9,116 bases of DNA, from contig JAJFHW010000047.1 in the NCBI GenBank assembly GCA_021775385.1, positions 1 through 9,116 of the forward strand, in the 5' to 3' direction. Made by a program: the position numbers and the translations under genes. The stretch comes from Hyphomicrobiales bacterium. GTDB taxonomy: Bacteria > Pseudomonadota > Alphaproteobacteria > Rhizobiales > HXMU1428-3. Shown here in pieces: positions 1-6,858 of the stretch (its first letter is position 1; each line of letters begins with the position of its first letter). Under the pieces are notes generated by a model that ran no database searches, had not been told where the DNA came from, and saw only the letters and a program-made list of their open reading frames with translations.

Positions 1-10
1 GCGAACTGAT

Positions 11-28
11 TTAAGCTTTAGAGCTTAA
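11..28. other. Small hairpin overlapping the stop codon of the first gene
   Basis: A perfect 7-bp inverted repeat (TTAAGCT, loop TTAG, AGCTTAA) covers the stop codon of the minus-strand gene at 25. On the minus strand it is not followed by a T-run, so it is a poor Rho-independent terminator for that gene. On the plus strand it is followed by T-rich sequence and could serve a gene left of the window. The stem is short and AT-rich, so chance is possible. Confidence 0.25.
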
Positions 29-339
29 TTTAGGAATATTTCTATTTTTTTCCGCTTACGGCCAATCCAATAAAGCCAACTGCCAACTAGACCTAAAGCA
101 AACCAGGCTGGTAATAAAAATGCCCACTGAAAAACTGGATCCCAAACTAATGGGTGGAGACTGGTACTGATTAGATTTTCCAGGAACTTGAAACTCGCCT
201 CGTTGAGTGACGCCCAATGGCCACCAAGTGACGTAATCGATATATTTCCATCATTTGCCATGGTTTTCGTTCCGTCATAGACCAACGCTATAAAACCAAG
301 GATTAATATCCATAATCCAACTATTCTTAATATGAACAT
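25..339 (-). CDS. Small two-helix membrane protein, 'PetM-like' family of Hyphomicrobiales
   Basis: About 104 residues from the ATG at 339. The reading frame is open further up to an ATG at 420, but those 27 extra residues are basic and polar and put no helix before the one that starts at the second Met. AAGAAG lies upstream of 339, so the inner start is preferred. Helix 1 begins at once (MFILRIVGLWILILGFIALV) and is followed by a YDGTKTMAN segment. A central amphipathic part has tryptophans (GGHW, LVWDPVFQW), helix 2 is around the LLPAWFALGLVGSWLYW stretch, and the tail is basic (GRKRKK). This layout (DGT+ after helix 1, 'WDPV', 'LPaW', terminal GRRR) matches short proteins often labelled 'PetM family of cytochrome b6f complex subunit 7' in Rhizobiales genomes. 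I recall that label from annotation only. Nothing here shows a link to cytochrome b6f, and the true role is unknown. An inner-membrane location is likely. Confidence 0.72.
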   Translation of the reverse strand: MFILRIVGLWILILGFIALVYDGTKTMANDGNISITSLGGHWASLNEASFKFLENLISTSLHPLVWDPVFQWAFLLPAWFALGLVGSWLYWIGRKRKKIEIFLN

Positions 340-780
340 GTTGCTAATCTTCTTAAAATTTATTTGTGAATAAAATCTACTATTTCTGAGTCTCTCTCTC
401 TTGTCTATTTTTGAACACAATTATTTTTGTGTCTTTTTATATGACTTTTATATAATTTAGAGTGTGTTAACTCATTTTTTGCAAAGTCGTTCTTGCGTCT
501 TTGCCCGACATGAGTATAGTCCCAGTTTCGAAATGCATTTTGAATGAAGAAACTCTAAAATTCTTAATGAGAATTAAGATTTTCAGTTCCAAATCTTTCG
601 ATCACCATAATTTGTTTACAATGCATGGATTATACCAAATTGCGCTTGCTTAGTGTATTTATGTCACTTTAGCATTAATAAGCCCACAAGTCTGACTTTT
701 ATTTTGTCTTGGTTTATTTCAGACTTTACAGGAAAGCAAAGATTTGGTTGAGGGTGGCTTTATTTTATAGAGACGCCTAA
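340..780. other. Gene-free AT-rich intergenic stretch
   Basis: No open frame with coding character was found on either strand between the small membrane protein and the tRNA region. The only structure I see is a hairpin at 562-579: stem TCTTAAT/ATTAAGA, GAGA loop, flanked by A's on the left and T's on the right, so it could act weakly as a terminator in either direction. No convincing sigma70 promoter pair was found for either flank. Confidence 0.4.
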
Positions 781-788
781 AAATGATA

Positions 789-818
789 GGAGAGGAGCGC
801 CCGTGGCTGAAGGCGCAC
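789..818 (+). pseudogene. Broken partial copy of the tRNA-Ser 5' region
   Basis: The sequence from about 781 to 818 repeats 896 to 933, exactly 115 bp away, with 32 of 38 bases equal by my count. The copy includes a few bases of upstream flank (AAATGATAGG against AAATGTTAGG), the acceptor 5' strand (GGAGAGG) and the D-arm end TGGCTGAAGGCGCAC, which is identical. The part between them, GGCCGAG in the real tRNA, is scrambled. After 818 the similarity stops before the anticodon stem, and no 3' half follows. It cannot fold as a tRNA, so it is a relic or a by-product of a local duplication. Confidence 0.7.
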
Positions 819-820
819 CT

Positions 821-893
821 TAAAATGCTAACGCATTTTACTTCTTTCATAAGCGATGCGCTTATCTTAAGCCAATCGGAGATAGATCCGATT
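821..893. repeat. Cluster of three consecutive palindromes
   Basis: Three perfect inverted repeats stand in a row between the tRNA-Ser fragment and the tRNA-Ser gene. They are TAAAATGC-TAAC-GCATTTTA (821-840, 8 bp), ATAAGCG-ATG-CGCTTAT (849-865, 7 bp) and AATCGGA-(6 nt)-TCCGATT (874-893, 7 bp). None has a T-run suited to termination. The mosaic of adjacent short palindromes resembles the intergenic palindromic repeats of Rhizobiales (RIME and Bru-RS type elements). I cannot show from one copy that it is repeated in the genome. Confidence 0.6.
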
Positions 894-903
894 TAAAATG
901 TTA

Positions 904-993
904 GGAGAGGTGGCCGAGTGGCTGAAGGCGCACGCTTGGAAAGCGTGTAGGCGGGTAACCGTCTCGAGGGTTCGAATCCCTCTCTCTCCGCCA
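904..993 (+). tRNA. tRNA-Ser (anticodon GGA)
   Basis: A complete class II tRNA of 90 nt including an encoded CCA end (991-993), with discriminator base G at 990. The acceptor stem GGAGAGG (904-910) pairs with TCTCTCC (983-989), with one G-U at the base. The D arm starts GGCCGAGTGG, the anticodon stem-loop is ACGCTTGGAAAGCGT with GGA as anticodon, the long variable arm is TAGGCGGGTAACCGTCTC, and the T arm is GAGGGTTCGAATCCCTC. GGA reads UCC and UCU serine codons. A T-rich run (TTTTTTCTTTT) follows directly and probably ends transcription. A broken copy of its 5' part lies 115 bp upstream. Confidence 0.98.
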
Positions 994-1309
994 TTTTTTC
1001 TTTTACTTAAGCATTTTAGTTTCAAGCCGAATAATTCCCAAGGACAAAACTTAGCTCTAACTTAGCCCTATGCATATTTTAGATGATAACACCCTAAACT
1101 TCACATACCAACTATTACTCAAGTATATTCATAATTGATCTAGTCATATATTGCTTAATTTTTTGGAGTAATGGGGACCCTTTATATTCTATTTGATCTA
1201 ATTAATACTTAAGAGACAAAAAATTTATAGAGCTCGTTGTTTTTCATCAAACGACTATGAGTCTCTTAGTCTAATTCTAGCACTATTCAATATCATATTA
1301 TTGTTGTAG
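994..1309. other. Gene-free stretch with a long imperfect hairpin
   Basis: No coding frame was found on either strand. The notable feature is a dyad from 1210 to 1268. The outer stem TAAGAGAC (1210-1217) pairs with GTCTCTTA (1261-1268). The inner stem is ATAG plus TCGTT (1227-1230 and 1234-1238, with a 3-nt bulge) pairing with AACGACTAT (1250-1258). It ends 41 nt before the first possible start of the next gene and could be a leader structure or a binding site. No T-run follows, so it is not a simple terminator. Confidence 0.45.
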
Positions 1310-2311
1310 ATGTTTAAAAAATCACTTCAGTTCAATTGCTTAATTTTGGTATTGATTATGTATACATTTAGAGTTTTTTGTTTTTTGCGGTTAATAATAT
1401 TTGTAATTACTTACGGCCTAATAAATGTGGCATGCTTAAGAGCATATGCCGTAGAGTCTGGTGTTAGTTTTTATCTTCCTGGTACCTATGGAGATATAAT
1501 GGTAGCCGCCGCACCAGCTCCAGGTACATATCTTTTATCCACTTCCATACATTATAAATCAAACGCTTCAGACGCTGTTCTTCCTAATGGAATAGATAAG
1601 AGAATTGAAGCTGAAGCCTATGCCGAACTAATAAGAGGTTTTTGGGTTCCTGATGCAAAATTTCTAGATGGTCAAATTTTAATGGGCTTTCGAGTCTCAG
1701 CCCTAAAACAAGATGTGTTGGCTGAAGTAGAAACAAATGCTGGCTCACTAGAGTTTCAAGATGATATCAAAGGGATAGGCGACCTTAGCATTATCCCTCT
1801 GTCTGTTTACTGGCAATTGGGTGATCTATACATCAACCTCTATGAGGCAATTAGCATACCTACTGCTAATTTTGACAAAACCAGACTAGCGAATATTTCA
1901 CTCAATCGATGGGTTTTTGATACAGTCCTAGCCATGAGCTATCTAGACAAATCAACTGGTATAGAAATCTCTGCCACGCCTGGAATAATATATAATAGCG
2001 AGAACACTAAGACAAAATACCATTCAGGGATTGAATTTCATATGGATGCAATGGTGAATTGGCACATCTCCTCTTCATTATCAATAGGTATGCACGGAAG
2101 TGTTTATAAACAACTGACTAAAGATAAAGGTGAAGGCGCTACTCTTGGATCATTTAAAGGAAGATCATATTCAATTGGGCCTGCCATTGTATGGCATAAG
2201 AACATTGAAAGTCGAAAATACCTATTATCCGCAAAATGGTTGCATGAATTTGATGCCGAGAATAAAATTTTTGGTGATTTAACCGTGTTAACACTCGGTA
2301 TTAAATTCTGA
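1310..2311 (+). CDS. Outer-membrane beta-barrel protein, Phenol_MetA_deg / COG4313 family
   Basis: 333 residues from ATG 1310. An inner ATG at 1358 (residue 17) gives a more normal secretion signal of about 31 residues: basic start, hydrophobic core LIIFVITYGLINVACL, then RAYA before VESG. Neither start has a good ribosome binding site, so the start is open. The mature part has the family's opening motif (YLPGTYGDI, PAPGTYL, then HYKSNAS), a central GIGDLSIIPLSVYWQLGD block with SIPTANFD, a WVFDTVLAMSYLDKSTG block, GATLGSFKGR, WLHEFDAENK and a C-terminal phenylalanine (TLGIKF) as usual for barrels inserted by the Bam complex. Alternating polar and apolar residues fit beta strands throughout. 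The family name comes from genes near meta-cleavage pathways; these proteins are thought to be outer-membrane channels. No aromatic degradation gene is in this window, so the substrate is unknown. It appears to be a single-gene unit and reads more AT-rich than the transporter gene that follows. Confidence 0.85.
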   Translation: MFKKSLQFNCLILVLIMYTFRVFCFLRLIIFVITYGLINVACLRAYAVESGVSFYLPGTYGDIMVAAAPAPGTYLLSTSIHYKSNASDAVLPNGIDKRIEAEAYAELIRGFWVPDAKFLDGQILMGFRVSALKQDVLAEVETNAGSLEFQDDIKGIGDLSIIPLSVYWQLGDLYINLYEAISIPTANFDKTRLANISLNRWVFDTVLAMSYLDKSTGIEISATPGIIYNSENTKTKYHSGIEFHMDAMVNWHISSSLSIGMHGSVYKQLTKDKGEGATLGSFKGRSYSIGPAIVWHKNIESRKYLLSAKWLHEFDAENKIFGDLTVLTLGIKF

Positions 2312-2627
2312 AAAAAGATGCTGCTTCCACTAACTAGGTATTTATTCAAAAGCTCATGAGTTAAGCATCAATTAGCCTAAACATTTAGTTTCCAACACCT
2401 TCTACTGATGATTAAATTTTACTCACCCGCATACATTTGGGTTAAATATTAGGCAAAAATAAATTAATAATATTCAATTTTTGGCTTTTTTCTTCAAATG
2501 GCCTGCACATCTCTTCGCTTATTTCAAAAAACTACATATTTTCCAGTTGGCATAAGGGTTGCGAAAGAGTGATTATAAATTAGCTGCTTGCCTATTTTTA
2601 TGGCGGCCCTCTTTCATTGGAGATAAA
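2312..2627. other. Intergenic region upstream of the nitrate transporter gene
   Basis: About 315 bp between the barrel gene and the chosen transporter start. I see no gene, no strong terminator after the barrel gene and no clear sigma70 or sigma54 promoter. The stretch 2440-2500 is very A/T-rich. An open extension of the transporter frame back to a TTG at 2559 exists, but has no supporting ribosome binding site. Confidence 0.35.
2619..2622 (+). promoter_or_regulatory. Ribosome binding site that sets the transporter start
   Basis: GGAG lies 5 nt before the ATG at 2628. The longer reading from TTG 2559 has no such site and would add 23 residues that do not fit the family's short cytoplasmic N-terminus. 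The ATG is therefore the likely start. Confidence 0.75.
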
Positions 2628-4106
2628 ATGTCTGAGACCTCTTCCTCACGGCTTAATCTTTTTTCATCTGAGCCTAAAATTAAAACGCTACACCTTACAT
2701 GGATTGCTTTTTTTATAAGTTTTTATGTTTGGTTTAACTTTGCCCCTCTTCTCTCGTCTATTCGTGAGACGTTTGACTTATCTGACCAAGATATTAAAGC
2801 TCTCCTTATTTTAAACGTTGCGCTTACCATTCCAGCACGTATTGCCATTGGCATTGCTGTTGACCGCTTTGGCCCTCGGCTAACTTATAGTGGCTTACTT
2901 CTTCTTTCAGGACTTCTTTGTTTGACATTCGCTTTTGCGCAAGACTTTGAAACCTTAGCTATAACCCGCTTCCTCCTTGGTTTCGTTGGTGCTGGATTTG
3001 TCATTGGCATTCGCATGGTTGGTGAATGGTTCCCAGCTAAACAAGTTGGTATTGCTGAAGGCATTTATGGTGGCTGGGGTAATTTTGGCTCGGCAGCTGC
3101 TGCGATGAGCATTCCTACCATTGCTCTTTTCTATGGTGGTGATGAAGGCTGGCGCTATGCTGTTGCTTCAACTGGGGTGATTGCTATGATTTATGGTGTT
3201 ATCTATTTCTTTTCAGTAAGTGATACACCTAAGGGTGCGACTTATTTTAAGCCAAAGAAATCTGGTGCGCTTGAAGTCACCAGCAAAGGTGACTTCTTCC
3301 TTTATATCATTATGCAGGCACCGCTTTTGTTGGCACTAGCTGTACTGACATGGAAGCTTGGTCCATCTAATCTGAATATGATTGATGGTTTAAGCGAAAT
3401 CATTATTTATGGTGTTCTTGTGCTTTTATATACTTATCAGGTGTTTCAAGCTTATAGAATTAACAAGGATGTTTTTACAACTGAGGTTGCTGATATTCAT
3501 AAATATGAGTTTCGTCAGGTTGCTGTTTTGAATCTTGCCTATCTTGTGACATTTGGTTCTGAATTAGCAGTTGTTTCTATGTTACCGCTGTTCTTTAAAG
3601 ATACGTTTGGCCTTAGTCAGGTTTTGGCAGGTTTGCTGGCATCTGGATATGCTTTTATGAACTTGGCTGCACGGCCGGGTGGTGGTTATATTTCTGATAA
3701 ATATGGTCGCAGAAAAACTTTGCTTATTCTGCTTGCCGGATTGACGCTTGGTTATTTTGGTATGTCACAAATTAATTCTGACTTCTGGTTGCCACTTGCT
3801 GTTGTGATGACCATGTGTTGCTCGTTCTTTGTACAAGCTGGTGAAGGGGCTGTGTTTGCAATGGTACCTATTATCAAGCGCCGGATGACAGGACAGATTG
3901 CCGGCATGGTTGGGGCTTATGGTAATGTGGGAGCCGTTTGTTTCTTAACTGTGCTTTCATTTGTTGAACCGCAGATCTTCTTCCTTGTAATTGCAGCGGC
4001 GGCTATTTTTACCTTCATCATCACTTTCTTCTTCTTGAAGGAACCTGAAGGTCAGATGGCCGAAGTGATGCCTGATGGCTCTGTGCAAATGATCGATGTC
4101 ACTTAA
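2628..4106 (+). CDS. NarK/NasA-type nitrate/nitrite transporter (MFS, NNP family)
   Basis: 492 residues from ATG 2628. This is a major facilitator protein with about 12 membrane helices, expected to move nitrate and/or nitrite across the inner membrane. Both nitrate-signature glycine-rich motifs of the NNP family are present: GGWGNFG at about 148-154 (helix 5) and GAYGNVG at about 429-435 (helix 11). The substrate-binding arginines known from E. coli NarK have counterparts in helix 2 (IPARIAIG, R71) and helix 8 (AARPGGG, R349). The MFS loop motifs DRFGPR and SDKYGRR are both present. A hydrophilic stretch follows helix 6 (about 195-225), with further hydrophobic segments before the second half. 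The C-terminal tail is short and acidic (LKEPEG onward). The gene ends in its own terminator, and the next gene is a PP2C-kinase fusion, the same partner as at nasA-PA1782 in P. aeruginosa. This favours nitrate uptake for assimilation. Transport direction and the choice between the narK and nasA names cannot be settled from sequence alone. Confidence 0.9.
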   Translation: MSETSSSRLNLFSSEPKIKTLHLTWIAFFISFYVWFNFAPLLSSIRETFDLSDQDIKALLILNVALTIPARIAIGIAVDRFGPRLTYSGLLLLSGLLCLTFAFAQDFETLAITRFLLGFVGAGFVIGIRMVGEWFPAKQVGIAEGIYGGWGNFGSAAAAMSIPTIALFYGGDEGWRYAVASTGVIAMIYGVIYFFSVSDTPKGATYFKPKKSGALEVTSKGDFFLYIIMQAPLLLALAVLTWKLGPSNLNMIDGLSEIIIYGVLVLLYTYQVFQAYRINKDVFTTEVADIHKYEFRQVAVLNLAYLVTFGSELAVVSMLPLFFKDTFGLSQVLAGLLASGYAFMNLAARPGGGYISDKYGRRKTLLILLAGLTLGYFGMSQINSDFWLPLAVVMTMCCSFFVQAGEGAVFAMVPIIKRRMTGQIAGMVGAYGNVGAVCFLTVLSFVEPQIFFLVIAAAAIFTFIITFFFLKEPEGQMAEVMPDGSVQMIDVT

Positions 4107-4138
4107 CGTTCAGGTCATTTCTTACTAGATTCCAGATG

Positions 4139-4172
4139 AAGGCCCGCAGTTTGATTGAATGCGGGCCTTTTT
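4139..4172 (+). terminator. Strong Rho-independent terminator after the transporter gene
   Basis: A perfect 10-bp stem AAGGCCCGCA (4139-4148) with TGCGGGCCTT (4160-4169) has an 11-nt loop and runs into a T-run (4168-4172). It sits 32 nt after the transporter stop codon and 65 nt before the kinase gene. Most transporter transcripts should therefore end here, and the kinase gene needs its own promoter in 4173-4236 or relies on read-through. Confidence 0.88.
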
Positions 4173-4236
4173 CAAATTAAGCTGTTTTATTCCCTCATGA
4201 TAGATTAGGGATGTGCATGGATGGAGACCGATATAA

Positions 4237-5940
4237 ATGAAACTTCCTGAAATTTCTATCGGGCAATATTCTGACAAGGGCTTAAAGGACCGTAATGATG
4301 ATTCATACGGTGTTGTCATGCCAGAACCACCTTTGTTGACAAACAAGGGAATTGCTATGGCGATAGCCGATGGTATGAGCACTAGCGAAGCGGCTAAAGA
4401 AGCCAGTGAAAGTTGCATCAAGAGCTTTTTGATGGATTATTATTCCACTCATGATAGCTGGACGGTTCAAACATCTGTTGCTCGTGTGCTCACTGCGACC
4501 AATCGCTGGCTTTATGGGCAGGGACAAACGCAATATTTATCTGACCGCGGGATGGTTAGTACATTCTCTGGTTTGGTTTTGAAATCTGGGATTGCTTATC
4601 TTTTTCATGCGGGCGACTCTCGTATTTCGCTCTTGCGGCAAGGCTCTGTTGAACCGTTGACCAATGAGCACCGGACTAGATTATCTCGTAGTGAAGAAGT
4701 GCTTTCTCGTGCATTTGGTATCGACCCTGAATTAGAAATCGATTATAAATCCGTGCCGCTTAGAGATGATGACATCCTGATTTTTACAACCGATGGCATT
4801 CATGATTTTGTTAACTCACAAGAGATCATCACTACGATTAATGAACAAGAAGATTTAAACATTGCTGCAAAAGCTCTTTCTCTATTGGCGATGGAAAATG
4901 GTAGCGAAGATAATGTTACATGTCAGATTGTGCACGTCACTTCTATTGGCGAAGCGGATGCCAATTCTCGGCAAACTATTTTAGCGTCTCTGCCCTTTCC
5001 TCCTGACCTTGAAGCTGGAACTAAATTTGAAGGTTACGAAATCATCAAGCTTTTACATGCAAGCAACAAGACGCAAATCTATTTAGCTAACATCGAAGCA
5101 ACTGGGCAACGTGTTGTTCTAAAAACACCTTCAGTGAATTTTGAGGATGACCCTTTATATATTGAGCATTTTACACGGGAAGAATGGATTGGCCGTTCGC
5201 TGAATTCCGATCATGTTGTGAAGGTGATTGAACCTCCTCAACAAAAACGCGCGCTATATTACACAACAGAGCACATTGAGGGCATTACACTCGCTCAATG
5301 GATGAATGACAATCCTCAACCATCTGTGCATGAGGTTCGTGAAATCATTGTTCAAATTGCAAAAGGATTGCGTGCTTTCCACCGCAAGGAAATGCTGCAC
5401 CAAGACCTTAAGCCTGATAACATCATGATTGACAAAAATGGTGTTGTGAAACTGGTTGACTTCGGCTCTACTTGGGTTGCCGGCCTTGAAGAGATTACCC
5501 GCTCTGATGATTTGCAAATGCGTGGCACTGTTGATTACACAGCACCGGAATATCACTCAGGGTACAAACCAAGTAACAAAGCCGACATCTATTCTCTTGG
5601 TGTTTTGGCCTATGAAATGCTGACCCATAAACTCCCCTTTGGAAAAGGTTTTGCGACCAAGGGATTGGTTGAGAAATTAAAGCATACCCTTGCTCATCAT
5701 CACCGCGATGATATTCCTTATTGGGTTTCAGCTGCGCTCCGCAAAGCTGTTCGCCGAAACCCTTCTTTTCGCTACGACACACTTTCGGCTTTTGAACAGG
5801 ACCTCTATAAACCAAATCCTAAATTCTTAAACGATACCAATGTTCCATTACTTGAGAAAAACCCTATTGTCTTTTGGCAATCAGTTTCATTGATCTTGTT
5901 TGTTATTAACCTGGCTTTATTGTTCCAACTCATTCGTTAG
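4237..5940 (+). CDS. Bifunctional PP2C phosphatase - Ser/Thr protein kinase with C-terminal membrane anchor
   Basis: 567 residues; GGAGA stands 9 nt before the ATG. The N-terminal PP2C domain (about 6-235) keeps its metal motifs: DRNDD (18-22), ADGMST (D45), GDSR (126-129), TTDGIHD (D186) and EDN (224-226). The kinase domain (about 265-525) has the ATP-site lysine in VVLK (K296), HQDLKPDN (388-395, catalytic D390), DFG (408-410) and APE (436-438). The glycine-rich loop is replaced by LLHASNKTQIY (272-282), and the usual HRD arginine is glutamine, so this is a non-RD kinase. A single hydrophobic helix (about 545-564) ends the protein, so both catalytic domains should lie in the cytoplasm on the inner membrane. 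The architecture and the HASxK loop match the PA1782-type proteins beside nasA in nitrate-assimilation clusters. The role is presumably to control nitrogen uptake or reduction by reversible phosphorylation; the target is not known. It converges on the response regulator gene, with 125 bp between and no clear terminator. Confidence 0.93.
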   Translation: MKLPEISIGQYSDKGLKDRNDDSYGVVMPEPPLLTNKGIAMAIADGMSTSEAAKEASESCIKSFLMDYYSTHDSWTVQTSVARVLTATNRWLYGQGQTQYLSDRGMVSTFSGLVLKSGIAYLFHAGDSRISLLRQGSVEPLTNEHRTRLSRSEEVLSRAFGIDPELEIDYKSVPLRDDDILIFTTDGIHDFVNSQEIITTINEQEDLNIAAKALSLLAMENGSEDNVTCQIVHVTSIGEADANSRQTILASLPFPPDLEAGTKFEGYEIIKLLHASNKTQIYLANIEATGQRVVLKTPSVNFEDDPLYIEHFTREEWIGRSLNSDHVVKVIEPPQQKRALYYTTEHIEGITLAQWMNDNPQPSVHEVREIIVQIAKGLRAFHRKEMLHQDLKPDNIMIDKNGVVKLVDFGSTWVAGLEEITRSDDLQMRGTVDYTAPEYHSGYKPSNKADIYSLGVLAYEMLTHKLPFGKGFATKGLVEKLKHTLAHHHRDDIPYWVSAALRKAVRRNPSFRYDTLSAFEQDLYKPNPKFLNDTNVPLLEKNPIVFWQSVSLILFVINLALLFQLIR

Positions 5941-6065
5941 AGTGAAAACCCTAAACGCCCTTTTTATTATATTCCTAATGCTTAATATCGCTGTGTTCTG
6001 TCAAAGCCATTAATGCCTCAGTCATAAACGCTGTGTGTTTTCTCTCTCCACGATCTTATCTAGAC

Positions 6066-6821
6066 TTAATTCCAAATAACCTGACTTACGAAAAGGTAAC
6101 CTGCCCCATAAACAGTTTTAATCAACGCCGGTTTTCTTGGATCATCTTCTAACTTTGAGCGTAATCTAGAAATTCTCACATCTACACTTCGGTCAAAATT
6201 TAAATCTGGATCGTCTGTTATCTGATCAAGGATTTGAGACCTGGAAAGGAGGCGGTTCGGATTATCGACAAAAACCTTCAAGATTGCAGCTTCACCATGT
6301 GAGAGATAGATGGTAGTGGTTTCTTTTTCAGCTTCTCCGACCCAACTCAGTTTATAGGTGTTAAAATCTATTTCCCAATTGCCAAAAGCAGCAATGACGT
6401 TTGATTTTTCTGAAGTGATTTTTGTACGTCTTGTTCTTCGCAAGACTGCATGGACCCTTGCAACGACTTCATTTGGCTCGAACGGTTTCTCAACATAATC
6501 ATCAGCACCTAATTTTAGTGCTGCAATTTTTTCTTCTGCGTCCGACCGGCCTGAAATGATAATTGTGGCGGCTCCTGTTGATGAGATAATCGTGTCCATT
6601 AATTCCATGCCATCTTGATCGGACAAACCTAAATCAACGAGGCATACATCAGGTTTGATTTTATCCAGGACACTTAAAAAAGACGCTCCGTTACCAAAGC
6701 TTGACGTGCGAAATCCTTCTTGCTGCAAAGATGTTTGCAATAGGGCTGAGATATGGGGATCACCTTCTATTATAGCCACATGACTATCATTTTTATTGTC
6801 TACCATTTGGACTCTGACCAT
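6066..6821 (-). CDS. OmpR/PhoB-family response regulator with an altered acidic pocket
   Basis: 251 residues from ATG 6821. An ATG at 6806 (residue 6) has a slightly better purine-rich leader and may be the true start. The receiver domain (about 13-128) has the phosphoacceptor in LVDLGLSDQDG (D63), the switch serine in IIISGR (S90) and the lysine in EKPF (K112). The acidic pair that normally reads E/D-D before the next acid here reads IIEGD, so the second residue, which helps bind magnesium, is glycine (G20). The winged-helix DNA-binding domain (about 146-247) is complete, with LSHGEAAIL, LLSRSQILDQ, the recognition helix DRSVDVRISRLRSKL and TVYGAGYLF. It should bind DNA as a dimer. No kinase gene is intact next to it. 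Directly upstream on the same strand lie the remains of a hybrid histidine kinase. The regulon cannot be told. Confidence 0.93.
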   Translation of the reverse strand: MVRVQMVDNKNDSHVAIIEGDPHISALLQTSLQQEGFRTSSFGNGASFLSVLDKIKPDVCLVDLGLSDQDGMELMDTIISSTGAATIIISGRSDAEEKIAALKLGADDYVEKPFEPNEVVARVHAVLRRTRRTKITSEKSNVIAAFGNWEIDFNTYKLSWVGEAEKETTTIYLSHGEAAILKVFVDNPNRLLSRSQILDQITDDPDLNFDRSVDVRISRLRSKLEDDPRKPALIKTVYGAGYLFVSQVIWN

Positions 6822-6858
6822 TTATTTTTAGTATTATATTTAAAAATAGTTATACGAT

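Noticed and set aside
25..339. Role as a cytochrome b6f subunit (PetM)
   Set aside because: The label is an inherited annotation. Nothing in the protein or its surroundings supports a photosynthetic complex.
340..420. N-terminal extension of the small membrane protein from ATG 420
   Set aside because: The 27 added residues are polar and basic and do not fit the family, whose members start directly with the first helix.
781..993. tRNA-associated integration site of a genomic island
   Set aside because: The duplicated part is the 5' half, not the 3' end, and no integrase or mobile gene lies in the window.
2104..2349. Minus-strand open frame opposite the end of the barrel gene
   Set aside because: It overlaps conserved barrel motifs and the translation has no recognisable features.
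2559..2627. N-terminal extension of the nitrate transporter from a TTG codon
   Set aside because: It has no ribosome binding site, and the ATG at 2628 has GGAG at good spacing and gives the normal family N-terminus.
4125..4533. Minus-strand open frames opposite the start of the PP2C domain
   Set aside because: They are shadows of the phosphatase-kinase gene, whose motifs are complete, and one runs through the terminator.
5254..5815. Minus-strand open frames opposite the kinase domain
   Set aside because: They lie wholly opposite conserved kinase motifs, and their translations show no family character.
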